From Pedobacter sp. B4-66 (lineage in GTDB: Bacteria > Bacteroidota > Bacteroidia > Sphingobacteriales > Sphingobacteriaceae): 64,000 nucleotides of DNA. Under the pieces are notes generated by a model that saw nothing but the letters and a program-made list of their open reading frames with translations, was not told the origin of the DNA and ran no database searches. Where the stretch lies: positions 124,001-188,000 of the forward strand of contig NZ_JAFVME010000005.1 of NCBI RefSeq assembly GCF_018492665.1, in the 5' to 3' direction. Below are positions 9,374-18,764 of the stretch, in pieces. The position numbers were made by a program, and so were the translations under genes. Position 1 is the stretch's first letter; every line of letters begins with the position of its first letter.

Positions 9374-10426
9374 ATGAATAAAGTAATATTTGATTGCGAA
9401 CGACTAAAGTACCCCAATACTGGTCTCTATACTTTTTGTAAATACCTAGGCGCTGCACTTTTAAAAAACGCGAACCCAGACCAAGAGATTACAACATACA
9501 TCCCTGCCAAAACAGGCAATATTTTCGGTAACGACGTAAATTACCTTATTCAGAGGACCTGGCATAAAGTGTTCATACCATTGCTATCGGGGTATGATCT
9601 GTGGCACAGTTCTTACCAATCCTCAAAATATTTCCCATCAAATAGTAGCACTAAAATTTTACTAACGATCCACGATCTTAATTTTCTGGTTGAAAAACAG
9701 CGACATCCGGTTAAAATAAACAAATTGTTAGATAAAATTCAACAAAAAATTGACAAGGCAGCTGCAATTGTCTGTATCTCAAATTTTGTAGCTGATCAAG
9801 TAAAGCAACATTGCAATTTAGGCGATAAAACTATAACCGTAATTTATAACGGCTGCACGGTTAATGAGTATCCGGATTTCCAAAGTCCATCATACCTACC
9901 GTTAAAACCTTTTCTTTTTACCATCGGTACAGTTTTACCAAAAAAGAATTTCCATGTACTACCCGCTCTTCTTCAGCAAAATGACTACGAACTTGTTATA
10001 GCAGGGAATTTAAGTTCTCAGACATATATTGCACACATTCTTGCAGAAGCAGAAAAGTATAAAGTATCGGACCGTGTCAAAATTATTGGAGCCATTTCTA
10101 ACGAAGAACGAAGCTGGTACTACAAAAACTGCAAAGCTTTTGTTTTTCCATCTATAGCAGAAGGTTTTGGACTTCCTGTAATTGAAGCCATGCACTATGG
10201 CAAACCTGTATTTTTGTCTACCCATACCTCATTGCCTGAAGTCGGAGGTGATGCCGCTTACTATTTTGAAAATTTTGACGCGGAAACAATGCAAAGAACT
10301 TTAAAAAACGGCCTTACAGATTTCCCTCAAAACAATATGACGGAAAAAGCGAAAAACAGAGCGGCGCTGTTTAATTGGGACAATACAGCCAAATCTTATA
10401 TCAAAATTTACAAAGCCATATCATAG
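9374..10426 (+). CDS. Glycosyltransferase family 4
   Basis: About 350 residues. I chose the ATG at 9374 (MNKVIFDCERL) over one at 9353 because it is preceded by AAGGAA and begins at the first beta strand. The GT-B fold is shown by the C-terminal donor-site segment GAISNEERSWYYKN, FPSIAEGFGLPVIEAMHYGKPVF with the E-x7-E motif, and LPEVGGDAAYYF. It transfers a nucleotide-sugar residue with retention; donor and acceptor are unknown. First gene of the surface-glycan locus; 74 bases separate it from the ABC exporter. Confidence 0.9.
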   Translation: MNKVIFDCERLKYPNTGLYTFCKYLGAALLKNANPDQEITTYIPAKTGNIFGNDVNYLIQRTWHKVFIPLLSGYDLWHSSYQSSKYFPSNSSTKILLTIHDLNFLVEKQRHPVKINKLLDKIQQKIDKAAAIVCISNFVADQVKQHCNLGDKTITVIYNGCTVNEYPDFQSPSYLPLKPFLFTIGTVLPKKNFHVLPALLQQNDYELVIAGNLSSQTYIAHILAEAEKYKVSDRVKIIGAISNEERSWYYKNCKAFVFPSIAEGFGLPVIEAMHYGKPVFLSTHTSLPEVGGDAAYYFENFDAETMQRTLKNGLTDFPQNNMTEKAKNRAALFNWDNTAKSYIKIYKAIS

Positions 10427-10450
10427 TCAAACAACGACATTATTGTCAAA

Positions 10451-10481
10451 TTTCATAGATGACTGTAATTCCGTACCTTTG
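10451..10481 (+). promoter_or_regulatory. Predicted promoter of the ABC exporter/GT operon
   Basis: TACCTTTG at 10474-10481 fits TAnnTTTG exactly. A weak TTTC -33 box lies 19 bases upstream. The exporter ATG is 20 bases further on. Confidence 0.55.
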
Positions 10482-10500
10482 AAAAAATATTACATTTTTA

Positions 10501-12342
10501 ATGAAAGATTACTTCAGATTACTATCCTTTGCCAAACCAATTGAAAAGTTTGCTATACCTTATGTAATTGCAACATTACTTTATATCTTATTCAATACAT
10601 TAAACCTTGCATTATTAGCGCCACTATTAGATACCTTATTTAATAACAAAACCGCAATTCACACTGCATCGGTTGCTGCTTCTACTGCTCCAAAAGATGA
10701 ATCATGGTGGGATATCATGGCCCAATTCAGAAGTGTAACAGACTACTACATTCATCATTATGGTGCACAGGAAACGTTAAAGTTTGTTTGTCTAGTTATT
10801 GTAGCCTCAGTATTTTTGTCTAATATTTTCAGATACTTCTCCGGTAGAATCATGGAGGATCTGAGGGTACATACCTTGCTAAATTTACGCAAAAGTGTTT
10901 TTAACAATGTGATGAACCTTCATCTAGGCTATTTTAACAGTCAACGTAAAGGCGATATCATTTCTAAAGTTTCTTCTGATGTACAAGTGGTACAATTTAC
11001 TGTAACAAATACACTTCAAGTTATTTTCAAAGAGCCAGTTACACTAATCGTTTACATCGTGCTACTATTTTCCATATCGGTAAAACTTACTCTTTTCTCT
11101 TTACTTGTGATTCCCATTGCTGGACTCATCATTGCCAAAATAGTTAAAAGATTAAGACAGCAAGCTACTAGAGCACACGAAACATTTGCAAACATGCTTG
11201 GTTATCTTGATGAAGCCCTGTCAGGTATAAAAATAGTTAAAGCCTTTAATGCTACAGAATATGTGAAAGACAGATTCCATAAAGAAAATGTTACCTATTC
11301 AAATATTACTAGAAAGATGGTACGCAGACAACAACTTGCCTCTCCGGTATCAGAATTTTTAGGCGTAATGATGGTTGCGGGAATTGTTTATTTTGGAGGT
11401 TCCCTTGTATTAACAGGCCAATCCTCATTAAAATCTTCAGAATTCATTGCCTATATCGCCATATTTTCTCAAGTAATGCGTCCTGCTAAAGCATTATCTG
11501 ATGCTTTTAGTGCAATTCATACTGGACTTGCCGCGGGTAAAAGAGTTTTAGATTTAATTGACGAGAGACCTCTAATTATTGACAAACCTAACGCTGTGGA
11601 AATTAAAACTTTTAGGGAGTCAATCCAGTTTAAAGACGTTTCATTCTCATATGGCGACAGAGTAATCCTTGAGAATATCAACATCGAAATCCCTAAAGGC
11701 AAGACAGTAGCTCTTGTTGGCCCTTCAGGTGGGGGGAAATCAACACTAATGGATCTTCTACCGAGATTCATTGAACCAAATGAAGGAAGTATACTTATTG
11801 ATGGCGTCAATATTCAAGACGTAAAATCGGAGTCTCTCAGAAGTCAAATGGGGTTTGTTAATCAGGAGTCCATTTTATTTAACGATACCATTTTTAATAA
11901 CATAGCTTTTGCAAAACCAAATGCAACACAGGAAGAGGTTATCCAAGCTGCCAAAATAGCCAATGCTCATGATTTTATAATGCAGACAGACAATGGCTAC
12001 GATACTTCAATTGGAGACAGAGGCATTCGCTTATCAGGAGGACAAAGACAAAGGTTATGTATCGCAAGGGCTATATTAGGCAATCCGCCAATTATGCTAC
12101 TTGATGAAGCAACATCAGCTCTAGATACAGAATCGGAAAAATTGGTACAGGATGCTCTATACAAGTTAATGGAAAATAGGACGTCTCTAATTATTGCGCA
12201 CCGTTTATCTACCATACAGAATGCAGATTTGATCATTGTTCTTGATAAATCCGTTGTTGTAGAAACAGGTTCTCACAATCAACTGGTGGAGAAGAATGGT
12301 TTATATAGACGACTAATAGATATGCAAACATTTGAGAGCTAA
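10501..12342 (+). CDS. MsbA-like ABC exporter (permease-ATPase fusion)
   Basis: A 613-residue half-transporter: six-helix ABC membrane domain (about 1-340), then a nucleotide-binding domain with Walker A GPSGGGKST (about 408), Q-loop, signature LSGGQRQR (about 510), Walker B IMLLDEATSALD and the H-loop IAHRLST. It dimerises in the inner membrane and exports lipids or lipid-linked glycans. Encoded one base before a glycosyltransferase gene and inside a seven-GT locus, it is the likely flippase for the glycan made there; a lipid A (MsbA) role is the alternative. Confidence 0.9.
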   Translation: MKDYFRLLSFAKPIEKFAIPYVIATLLYILFNTLNLALLAPLLDTLFNNKTAIHTASVAASTAPKDESWWDIMAQFRSVTDYYIHHYGAQETLKFVCLVIVASVFLSNIFRYFSGRIMEDLRVHTLLNLRKSVFNNVMNLHLGYFNSQRKGDIISKVSSDVQVVQFTVTNTLQVIFKEPVTLIVYIVLLFSISVKLTLFSLLVIPIAGLIIAKIVKRLRQQATRAHETFANMLGYLDEALSGIKIVKAFNATEYVKDRFHKENVTYSNITRKMVRRQQLASPVSEFLGVMMVAGIVYFGGSLVLTGQSSLKSSEFIAYIAIFSQVMRPAKALSDAFSAIHTGLAAGKRVLDLIDERPLIIDKPNAVEIKTFRESIQFKDVSFSYGDRVILENINIEIPKGKTVALVGPSGGGKSTLMDLLPRFIEPNEGSILIDGVNIQDVKSESLRSQMGFVNQESILFNDTIFNNIAFAKPNATQEEVIQAAKIANAHDFIMQTDNGYDTSIGDRGIRLSGGQRQRLCIARAILGNPPIMLLDEATSALDTESEKLVQDALYKLMENRTSLIIAHRLSTIQNADLIIVLDKSVVVETGSHNQLVEKNGLYRRLIDMQTFES

Positions 12343-12343
12343 A

Positions 12344-13504
12344 ATGAAAAAGATTTTATTTTTCATGCCTGATAATCCTTTAAAAAAGAATTCAGGCAAT
12401 AAAATCCGTGCGTTAAGTTTCCTCCAATATTTTAAATCCAGAGGTTTTAACGTCCATTTTGTTAGTGAATACTTTTGGGGTGAATGGACAGACGATGATA
12501 CCAGTGAATTCGAAAATAGCAATCTAGCACAAACTACCTCGGTTTTATATAGAAAACCTTTTAAAAGAAATTTTTTCTATTATTTCTTCTGCTATGTGCT
12601 CCCCAATTTTTTTTATCAAAAAAAACTGAGTACCACTCCTACACCATTCCCGGAACTCGTAACTTATAGACTTAAAAAAGCTTTTAATGACATTCTTAGA
12701 AAGAATGACTTTGACTATATTTTCATCAACTATGCCAGCTGGTCTACATTAATTGAAGACAATAAATTAGTTAAAAATGCGAAAATAATACTGGACACAC
12801 ATGATTTTTTGACAGCACAAAATCAGCAGAAGTTCAAAATTGGCCCTTCCTTTCAGGAAGAGATAAGACGTCTTTCGCTATTTGATTTGGTCCTCGCTAT
12901 TTCTATCGAGGAACAATACATTTTTAGCCAATTTTGTAAGAGTGAGATTAAACTAGCTCCAATGATGATCGAGAAACCAAAAGAGAATCCAATTTTAGTT
13001 TCGAAGAGAAAATTTGACATTATATATGTTGCTAGCAAAAATCCCCACAACATACAAGCAGCAAGTTGGTTTATGAGTTTGGTTTATCCACTTTTACCTA
13101 AATCTGTCACTATTTGTATGATAGGAGAAATTACTCAATTCATAAGTAAAGAGCACTCAAATATTACAACTATTCCTTTTGCCCAGGATCTAGCCACTTA
13201 TTATGAACAAGCTAAAATCGCCATATGTCCTATGCTGTCAGGAACCGGAACTAAAATTAAAGTTATTGAAGCACTCTCCTACAGCCTGCCCATAGTATGC
13301 AATCTACGAGGAGTAGATGGCCTTGTTAACAAATCAAATAATGGATGCTTAGTAAGTGACGATCCAGAAGAATTTAAAGAGCATATAACAACTCTTTTAA
13401 ACGACCAACAGGAATACAATAAGCTATCTCTTTTAGCTCGCCAGACATTTGAGTCTAATTATGAAGAAGAGAACTGCTATAAAAAACTAGATAGGCTATT
13501 TTAA
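12344..13504 (+). CDS. Glycosyltransferase family 4-like protein
   Basis: About 386 residues from the ATG at 12344, one base after the exporter stop. It starts MKKILFFMPDNPLKKNSGNK, a GT-B N-terminal strand and glycine loop. The C-terminal half has FAQDLATYYEQAKIAICPMLSGTG followed by KVIEALSYSLPIVC, the GT1/GT4 donor-site E-x7 region, and GVDGL. It probably adds a sugar to the growing surface glycan. The N-terminal acceptor region is not similar to anything I can name. Confidence 0.85.
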   Translation: MKKILFFMPDNPLKKNSGNKIRALSFLQYFKSRGFNVHFVSEYFWGEWTDDDTSEFENSNLAQTTSVLYRKPFKRNFFYYFFCYVLPNFFYQKKLSTTPTPFPELVTYRLKKAFNDILRKNDFDYIFINYASWSTLIEDNKLVKNAKIILDTHDFLTAQNQQKFKIGPSFQEEIRRLSLFDLVLAISIEEQYIFSQFCKSEIKLAPMMIEKPKENPILVSKRKFDIIYVASKNPHNIQAASWFMSLVYPLLPKSVTICMIGEITQFISKEHSNITTIPFAQDLATYYEQAKIAICPMLSGTGTKIKVIEALSYSLPIVCNLRGVDGLVNKSNNGCLVSDDPEEFKEHITTLLNDQQEYNKLSLLARQTFESNYEEENCYKKLDRLF

Positions 13505-13505
13505 T

Positions 13506-14456
13506 ATGACTTTATTTTTTACAATTGCCACAACAAATTATCTGCCCTTTGCTGTTTCCTTATTAGATTCCGTAAAGCAGCATCATCCTGAATTTGAATT
13601 ATGTATTTGCCTTACTGATTATTTAAGTCAAGATGTAATTGAATCAAATAATTTGATGAAGAAGTATCCAATACTTCAATTACATGAAATAGAAGCAGAC
13701 GAATTTGAGTTTATCACAACCAACTACAATTCAATGCAGTTGGCAAACTGTTCAAAAGTTCTTTTTGCCAAACATTTACTCCAAAGAAGTGAAATAGATC
13801 AAGTCATATTTGGAGATTCTGATATGTTATTTTTCAATCGTCTGCCTGAGAATATTATTCATGAAAGTGATATCATTTTCACCCCACACTTCTCTTCTCC
13901 GCCTTCTATTGAAATGAAGCGACAAGAATTGGAAGTATTAAATGCCGGGCTTTTTAATGGTGGCTTTTTTAAACTGAAAAAATCTTCTGAGACTGATAAA
14001 TTCATAGATTGGTTAAGAGAAAGATCCGTAAAAGATTGCATTTACGATTTTAAAAGAGGTTATTACGGTGAGCAGCTTTGGCTTAACTTTGTTCCTCTTT
14101 ACTTTAAGAGTGCCGTGATTGATAAAAATCAAGGTCTGAATGTAGCCTACTGGAACTTACATGAAAGAATGATCACACAAAAGAATGGCAAGTTCATGGT
14201 AAATGATACTACCTACCTTTCCTTCTTTCATTTCAGCGGTTGGGATTACAACCATCCTTTAAACATTTCTAAATGGACACTGTTTACACCGGAAATGCGC
14301 CCTGATGTTAGACTCCTATTAGAAGAATACCACAAAGCACTACAGGCAAATGAATATGAGCACTACATAAACATGCCCAATTATTATACTGCCAAAAACA
14401 ATTCTCAGAAAAAGTCATTTTTTAAAAAGCTGAAAATGAAATTCTTTAAAAAATAA
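13506..14456 (+). CDS. GT-A fold glycosyltransferase (nucleotide-diphospho-sugar transferase type)
   Basis: A 316-residue protein. TIATTNYLPFAVSLLDSV at the N-terminus and the metal-binding D-x-D motif in VIFGDSDMLFF indicate a GT-A, GT8-like enzyme. Later segments FNGGFFKL, GEQLWLNFVPLYF and NVAYWNLHER recur in Bacteroidota glycan clusters, as I recall. The C-terminus is very basic (KKSFFKKLKMKFFKK), suggesting membrane association. It sits 1 base after the previous GT and 5 bases before the fucosyltransferase, in one operon. Confidence 0.8.
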   Translation: MTLFFTIATTNYLPFAVSLLDSVKQHHPEFELCICLTDYLSQDVIESNNLMKKYPILQLHEIEADEFEFITTNYNSMQLANCSKVLFAKHLLQRSEIDQVIFGDSDMLFFNRLPENIIHESDIIFTPHFSSPPSIEMKRQELEVLNAGLFNGGFFKLKKSSETDKFIDWLRERSVKDCIYDFKRGYYGEQLWLNFVPLYFKSAVIDKNQGLNVAYWNLHERMITQKNGKFMVNDTTYLSFFHFSGWDYNHPLNISKWTLFTPEMRPDVRLLLEEYHKALQANEYEHYINMPNYYTAKNNSQKKSFFKKLKMKFFKK

Positions 14457-14461
14457 GATAA

Positions 14462-15445
14462 ATGAAATTAAAATCTCTCTTAATCCGTCTAGGATTGCAG
14501 AAACCTTTATTAGACTATACGTATCTTCCCGATGAAAATCACATTGAAATTTTAAATTGCTGGACAACAGAAGCAGAAAAACTATGGCACTATCGGTATT
14601 TAAAACTTCATTTCGCTAAACATTTAACGCAAGAAAATTCCCTTCTGATAAGTTCCGTTTTCGGGCCGAAGAGAAGCATTAAATTAAGTAAAAGTCATGT
14701 AAAGCTATTTTACACCGGCGAGAATGTGTTGCGTTTCAAAGAGTATAAAGATCAATGCAATGATATCGCAGATATAATGGTTGGATTTGATTACTTAGAT
14801 CACGAACGTTATCAGAGATTTCCTTACTGGCTAGAACATTTTTTCACACCAAATGCTGATAATGAAATGATTCGTAAGGCAATATCCAATTTTGTTAATA
14901 GGGGTATTTGTATGGATGAAAACAAAAAATTCACCTCGTTGGTTAGTAGTCACGACGATGGAAAAATCCGAACCATATTATACAATAGTCTAAGTAAAAT
15001 CGACAAAGTAGAGAGCGGTGGCAAGCATCTGAATAATACCCAGGCGTTAAAGGAAGAGTTTAATGATGATAAATTGAAATTTATTGGCCATTATAAATTC
15101 AATATTTGTCCCGAAAATTCAAACACAAAGGGATATGTAACTGAAAAAGTTTTTGAAGCAATAAAAAGCAATACCATACCTATATACTGGGGAGGTAATA
15201 ATAATCCCGAGCCAGAAGTATTAAATAAGGATGCCATTTTGTTTTATAACGGGCCCGAGAGCTTACCTGGCTTAAATAAACAGATTGAAGAATTGCATCA
15301 TAATCCAAAATTGTATAAGGAATTCCTGAACCAACCAAAGTTCCAGCCAAATGCCGCTGAATACATTATACATCTATTTGATGGTTTACATTCAAAAATA
15401 CATGACGTGTTAACAAAAGCAACTAATACTTTTTGTTTGCCGTAA
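14462..15445 (+). CDS. GT10 family alpha-1,3/4-fucosyltransferase
   Basis: A 327-residue protein with the GT10 C-terminal signature: YKFNICPENSNTKGYVTEKV, then EAIKSNTIPIYWGG and a FYNGPESL segment. GT10 enzymes transfer L-fucose from GDP-fucose to GlcNAc or Glc of a glycan. The N-terminal part (about 1-150) is the acceptor-binding domain. It is the last gene of the exporter-GT operon and its 3' end overlaps the convergent GT4 gene by 23 bases. Fucose is therefore a likely constituent of the glycan built by this locus. Confidence 0.88.
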   Translation: MKLKSLLIRLGLQKPLLDYTYLPDENHIEILNCWTTEAEKLWHYRYLKLHFAKHLTQENSLLISSVFGPKRSIKLSKSHVKLFYTGENVLRFKEYKDQCNDIADIMVGFDYLDHERYQRFPYWLEHFFTPNADNEMIRKAISNFVNRGICMDENKKFTSLVSSHDDGKIRTILYNSLSKIDKVESGGKHLNNTQALKEEFNDDKLKFIGHYKFNICPENSNTKGYVTEKVFEAIKSNTIPIYWGGNNNPEPEVLNKDAILFYNGPESLPGLNKQIEELHHNPKLYKEFLNQPKFQPNAAEYIIHLFDGLHSKIHDVLTKATNTFCLP

Positions 15446-16565
15446 GGTCCTCTGTTATCTTATCCAATAGCTTTTCATAAATAGGCAATTGATGCTTAGC
15501 ACTATAAACCATTGAGGCATTCCTTAAACTTAATTTATTGTAATTTGGATTTTCATGGACTTTTTTCATGCCCATTATTAGATTGTCCAAATTACAATTC
15601 TCTACTACTACTCCCATATCTTCTTGTAAGAACTGCTTTGATATGCCTATGTTAAAGGCAACCACTGGCAAACCTAAATAGGCTGCCTCTATCATAACTA
15701 ACGAAAATGTTTCTTCTCTAGACAGTAGCAGCAAGCCGTTTGCAGCTGACATATAGTTATAATAATCTTCCGATAAAGCTCCGGCAAATATCAATCGATT
15801 AGGGTATTTTGTTTCAGCAACAGTTCTCACATAAAACTCAAGTGCATTATTTAACTGAGGTCCAATCCAGATTATTTTTATTGCCTCATCCTTAAAATGT
15901 TCTAGTATTGGCAAAACATGATCCAGGCCTTTCATATATTTTGTACCTCCTGAAACTATCCAGACAAAATCTGTTGGCAAAATGCCAAGTTTCTTTTTGA
16001 TAACCTCTATTTTTGAGGGATTAGTATGAATAGTATCAGTGTCAACAAAACTATATTGAAGCTCAACAGCTGGATGTTGGAGGTCTGTAATCTTTTCGCA
16101 AACCATATCCGAACAACCAATGCATAGGTCTGAATACGAAATCGTTCGCTGTAATGTCTTAGCCTTAATTTCGCTAAAAGCATATAAAAACTCATGAATA
16201 TGGGTGATCATTTTTACACCCTTAGGTTTTGCTATCTCAAATACTTCAGGAACGGCAATAGTATTAACATACCAGATATCGGCCTTAAAACGATTTTGAA
16301 TCCTATTTAACTGGTAAGTGAGTGGATGGATGCCGAAAAGCTTTATTAATCTCCTAAATGCACGATCGGACCAACGTGGACTAGATTTATACATGATACT
16401 TTTTTCGATATAATCCGGTAGCACATCATACAATGCACCATGTCTTATACAAAATACAGAAATAGCATATTTCTCTTTATCTAAATTTATCAGCAAATAC
16501 CAAAGCACCATTTCCGAACCTGTCCTGCCCAGATCCTGCGTAATAAACAATATTCTTTTTTTCAT
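15423..16565 (-). CDS. Glycosyltransferase family 4
   Basis: A 380-residue GT-B enzyme. The N-terminus MKKRILFITQDLGRTGSEMV has the glycine-rich acceptor loop. The donor domain carries WIVSGGTKYMKGLDHVLPIL, FAGALSEDYYNYMSAANGLL and EETFSLVMIEAAYLGLPVVA with both conserved Glu. It faces the fucosyltransferase gene and overlaps its end, the only member of the locus on the minus strand. The sugar is unknown. Confidence 0.9.
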   Translation of the reverse strand: MKKRILFITQDLGRTGSEMVLWYLLINLDKEKYAISVFCIRHGALYDVLPDYIEKSIMYKSSPRWSDRAFRRLIKLFGIHPLTYQLNRIQNRFKADIWYVNTIAVPEVFEIAKPKGVKMITHIHEFLYAFSEIKAKTLQRTISYSDLCIGCSDMVCEKITDLQHPAVELQYSFVDTDTIHTNPSKIEVIKKKLGILPTDFVWIVSGGTKYMKGLDHVLPILEHFKDEAIKIIWIGPQLNNALEFYVRTVAETKYPNRLIFAGALSEDYYNYMSAANGLLLLSREETFSLVMIEAAYLGLPVVAFNIGISKQFLQEDMGVVVENCNLDNLIMGMKKVHENPNYNKLSLRNASMVYSAKHQLPIYEKLLDKITEDLTANKKY

Positions 16566-16606
16566 ATAATCACAACCTTATTACTATAATATCCCATGCT
16601 CAGCAT

Positions 16607-16614
16607 TATCTTTG
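16607..16614 (+). promoter_or_regulatory. Predicted -7 box of the GT2 gene
   Basis: TATCTTTG matches TAnnTTTG and ends 6 bases before the ATG at 16621, so transcription may start at or very near the start codon. No good -33 box is seen. Confidence 0.45.
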
Positions 16615-16620
16615 TCTAGC

Positions 16621-17640
16621 ATGGCTCCAAAAATAACAGTTTTTATGGCTGCTTACAACGCAGCGAACTATATAAGTGAATCAATACGAAGTATTTTAGA
16701 TCAAACTCTTGGAGATTTTGAATTATTGATAGTAAATGATGGATCAACTGATCATACTGTTGATGTAATTAATACTTTTAAGGATCCAAGAATCAGGTTG
16801 ATTCAAAATGATAAAAACCGAGGTTTAGTTTATACTAGAAACGTCGCCTTAACAGAGGCAAGAGGATCATATGTAGCAATATTAGATAGTGACGACATTG
16901 CTATTCACGATCGATTAGAAGCTCAGTACAATTTCTTACAGGAACACCCTGAGATTGCTCTATGTGGCGGACATGGGATTGTAATTGATAAAAATGGAGC
17001 ACAAGTAAAGGACAATAGATTAATTGTACCTGTGGGTGCAGATAAAATAAAAATGACCTTACTGTTCCTGAATACTTATGTAAATTCAACTGTGATGTTC
17101 AAAACATCCGTACTAAAGGAATTAAATGGGTATAGAGACTATGCCCCTGCTGAAGACTATGAATTGTTTACACGTATTTCTGATAAATATCCAATTGACA
17201 ATTTAGATAAGATCTTAGTAAAATATAGAGATCATGATAGTAACACCTCGGTTGTTCAATCTGAGACAGCTAAGTTGAAAGTAATAGAGATTAAAAAAAA
17301 TCAACTGGAGAATTTAAATATAATACCCGATCAAAGGCTCATCCATACATTTTACAGCATACTAACATGGAATTTCAATCTTTTTAAATTTGCTGATTAC
17401 CTCAATTTATTTACTCAACTTAAAATAGCAAATCAAAACTTAAACAAGTATCCAATTATTGCTTTTGAAAAGTTCCTGTTTAATTACTGGTTTGAAATTA
17501 TTTTCATAAAAAAAGCAAAGATGAATGCAATCTCTTTATTGTTAAATACAAATCTATTTAAATGGTCTTATCTAAGCGCACGTCAATTCCGGAAGGTTTT
17601 TAAGCTTTCCATAAAAGGTTTTGGCCGTATTAAAGAATAA
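16621..17640 (+). CDS. Glycosyltransferase family 2
   Basis: 339 residues from the ATG at 16621; a TTG nine bases upstream would add MSS only. The GT-A N-terminal domain has ITVFMAAYNAANYISESI, LLIVNDGSTDHT, the D-x-D-like ILDSDDIA and APAEDYELFTRI with the catalytic ED. Inverting transfer of a sugar from a nucleotide donor is expected. The C-terminal 100 residues are aromatic-rich without clear membrane helices. It starts a short plus-strand unit with the next GT. Confidence 0.92.
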   Translation: MAPKITVFMAAYNAANYISESIRSILDQTLGDFELLIVNDGSTDHTVDVINTFKDPRIRLIQNDKNRGLVYTRNVALTEARGSYVAILDSDDIAIHDRLEAQYNFLQEHPEIALCGGHGIVIDKNGAQVKDNRLIVPVGADKIKMTLLFLNTYVNSTVMFKTSVLKELNGYRDYAPAEDYELFTRISDKYPIDNLDKILVKYRDHDSNTSVVQSETAKLKVIEIKKNQLENLNIIPDQRLIHTFYSILTWNFNLFKFADYLNLFTQLKIANQNLNKYPIIAFEKFLFNYWFEIIFIKKAKMNAISLLLNTNLFKWSYLSARQFRKVFKLSIKGFGRIKE

Positions 17641-17670
17641 TGATTCATCCCCCCTCAAAAAAAATTAACT

Positions 17671-18633
17671 ATGCTTAAAGTTGCTTATGTTTACGATTTA
17701 AACAACAAATACTCTTATGCTACGAGAAGTGTAGCTACTGGATTCAAAAATGCATTTAAAGCCCGGGGAGATCAATTCATGGCTTTTGACTCAAGTAGGT
17801 TAGATAAACAATTCATCCCTCTTGAGAAAGCAAGACTACTAAGATTTAATCCAGATATCATTTTCGCACCTGTAAGTAAAATAGCTTACCTACCCTTAAA
17901 CTTACTCAAAAAAACAGCTTTAGTTTTTTGGGGTGAATTCTATTCTCCCTGCTTTTATGAAGCCCAGATAGATAACGTATCTAAGGAGACAAAAGATCTA
18001 TTGAATAAATATAGTACAAGAAATAATATACTGGTATGGTCTCAACACGATAAAGTAATTAATGACCAATATTTTGGTGGTTACGAAAAGGAACTCGGTG
18101 TAAAGTTTATCCAGTTGCTCCATTGTGCAGATAAAACCCAGTACACAGAGCCAATTCTAGAGCCTGAATTCGACTTTTTATGGATCGGCAACATAAGTCA
18201 CCGAATAGAAACGTATAATTCCTTTATAGCGCCCTTAAAAGGCGTTTACAGCAATTATCTGGAATACAATGAACATAATATGATCACTCCAGAATCCATT
18301 GAGGCTAAAAGATTATATCAACGTTCTCATATTGCACCAAACATTCATACTCCTGCACAGATAAAAGAACGAATACTCGTTAATGAAAGAGTTTTCAGCT
18401 CAACAATGCTTGGAGGATTCCAAATCTGCGACAATCCTCTTGCTAGTCAATATTTTAATGAGGATGAATTAGTTATTGCCACAACAAAAGACGAGTTCAT
18501 AGATAAAATGAGCTATTACAGAACTCATTTGCAAGAGAGATTTGAAATGATTAAAAAGATGCAGGAAAATATCCTATCTAACCATACCTACTTTAATCGA
18601 ATAGATTCCATTCTTAAAGCTTTAAAGCTCTAA
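17671..18633 (+). CDS. CgeB-like glycosyltransferase (Glyco_trans_1_2)
   Basis: A 320-residue protein, start ATG at 17671. The C-terminal part ERILVNERVFSSTMLGGFQI, CDNPLASQYF, ELVIATTKDEFIDKMSYY is the pattern of CgeB-type glycosyltransferases, where a conserved Glu/Arg region binds the donor. The N-terminus (MLKVAYVYDLNNKYSYATRS) is a GT-B-like strand plus loop. It closes the glycan locus, 30 bases after the GT2 gene. The sugar is not predictable. Confidence 0.75.
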   Translation: MLKVAYVYDLNNKYSYATRSVATGFKNAFKARGDQFMAFDSSRLDKQFIPLEKARLLRFNPDIIFAPVSKIAYLPLNLLKKTALVFWGEFYSPCFYEAQIDNVSKETKDLLNKYSTRNNILVWSQHDKVINDQYFGGYEKELGVKFIQLLHCADKTQYTEPILEPEFDFLWIGNISHRIETYNSFIAPLKGVYSNYLEYNEHNMITPESIEAKRLYQRSHIAPNIHTPAQIKERILVNERVFSSTMLGGFQICDNPLASQYFNEDELVIATTKDEFIDKMSYYRTHLQERFEMIKKMQENILSNHTYFNRIDSILKALKL

Positions 18634-18715
18634 TTTCCCTAAGGTATGCGAAGAAAGAAACAGACTCCACTCACATACAAAATCAGTTAATTTAAATATA
18701 ATGACCTTAACCAAA

Positions 18716-18742
18716 AAGAGCACCTTAAACTAAGGTGCTCTT
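18716..18742 (-). terminator. Terminator of the rimP-nusA-infB operon
   Basis: Perfect 12-base stem aagagcacctta/taaggtgctctt with a 3-base loop. On the minus strand it is followed by a T-run. It lies 22 bases after the infB stop. Confidence 0.9.
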
Positions 18743-18764
18743 CAATATTATATTCAATAATTAA

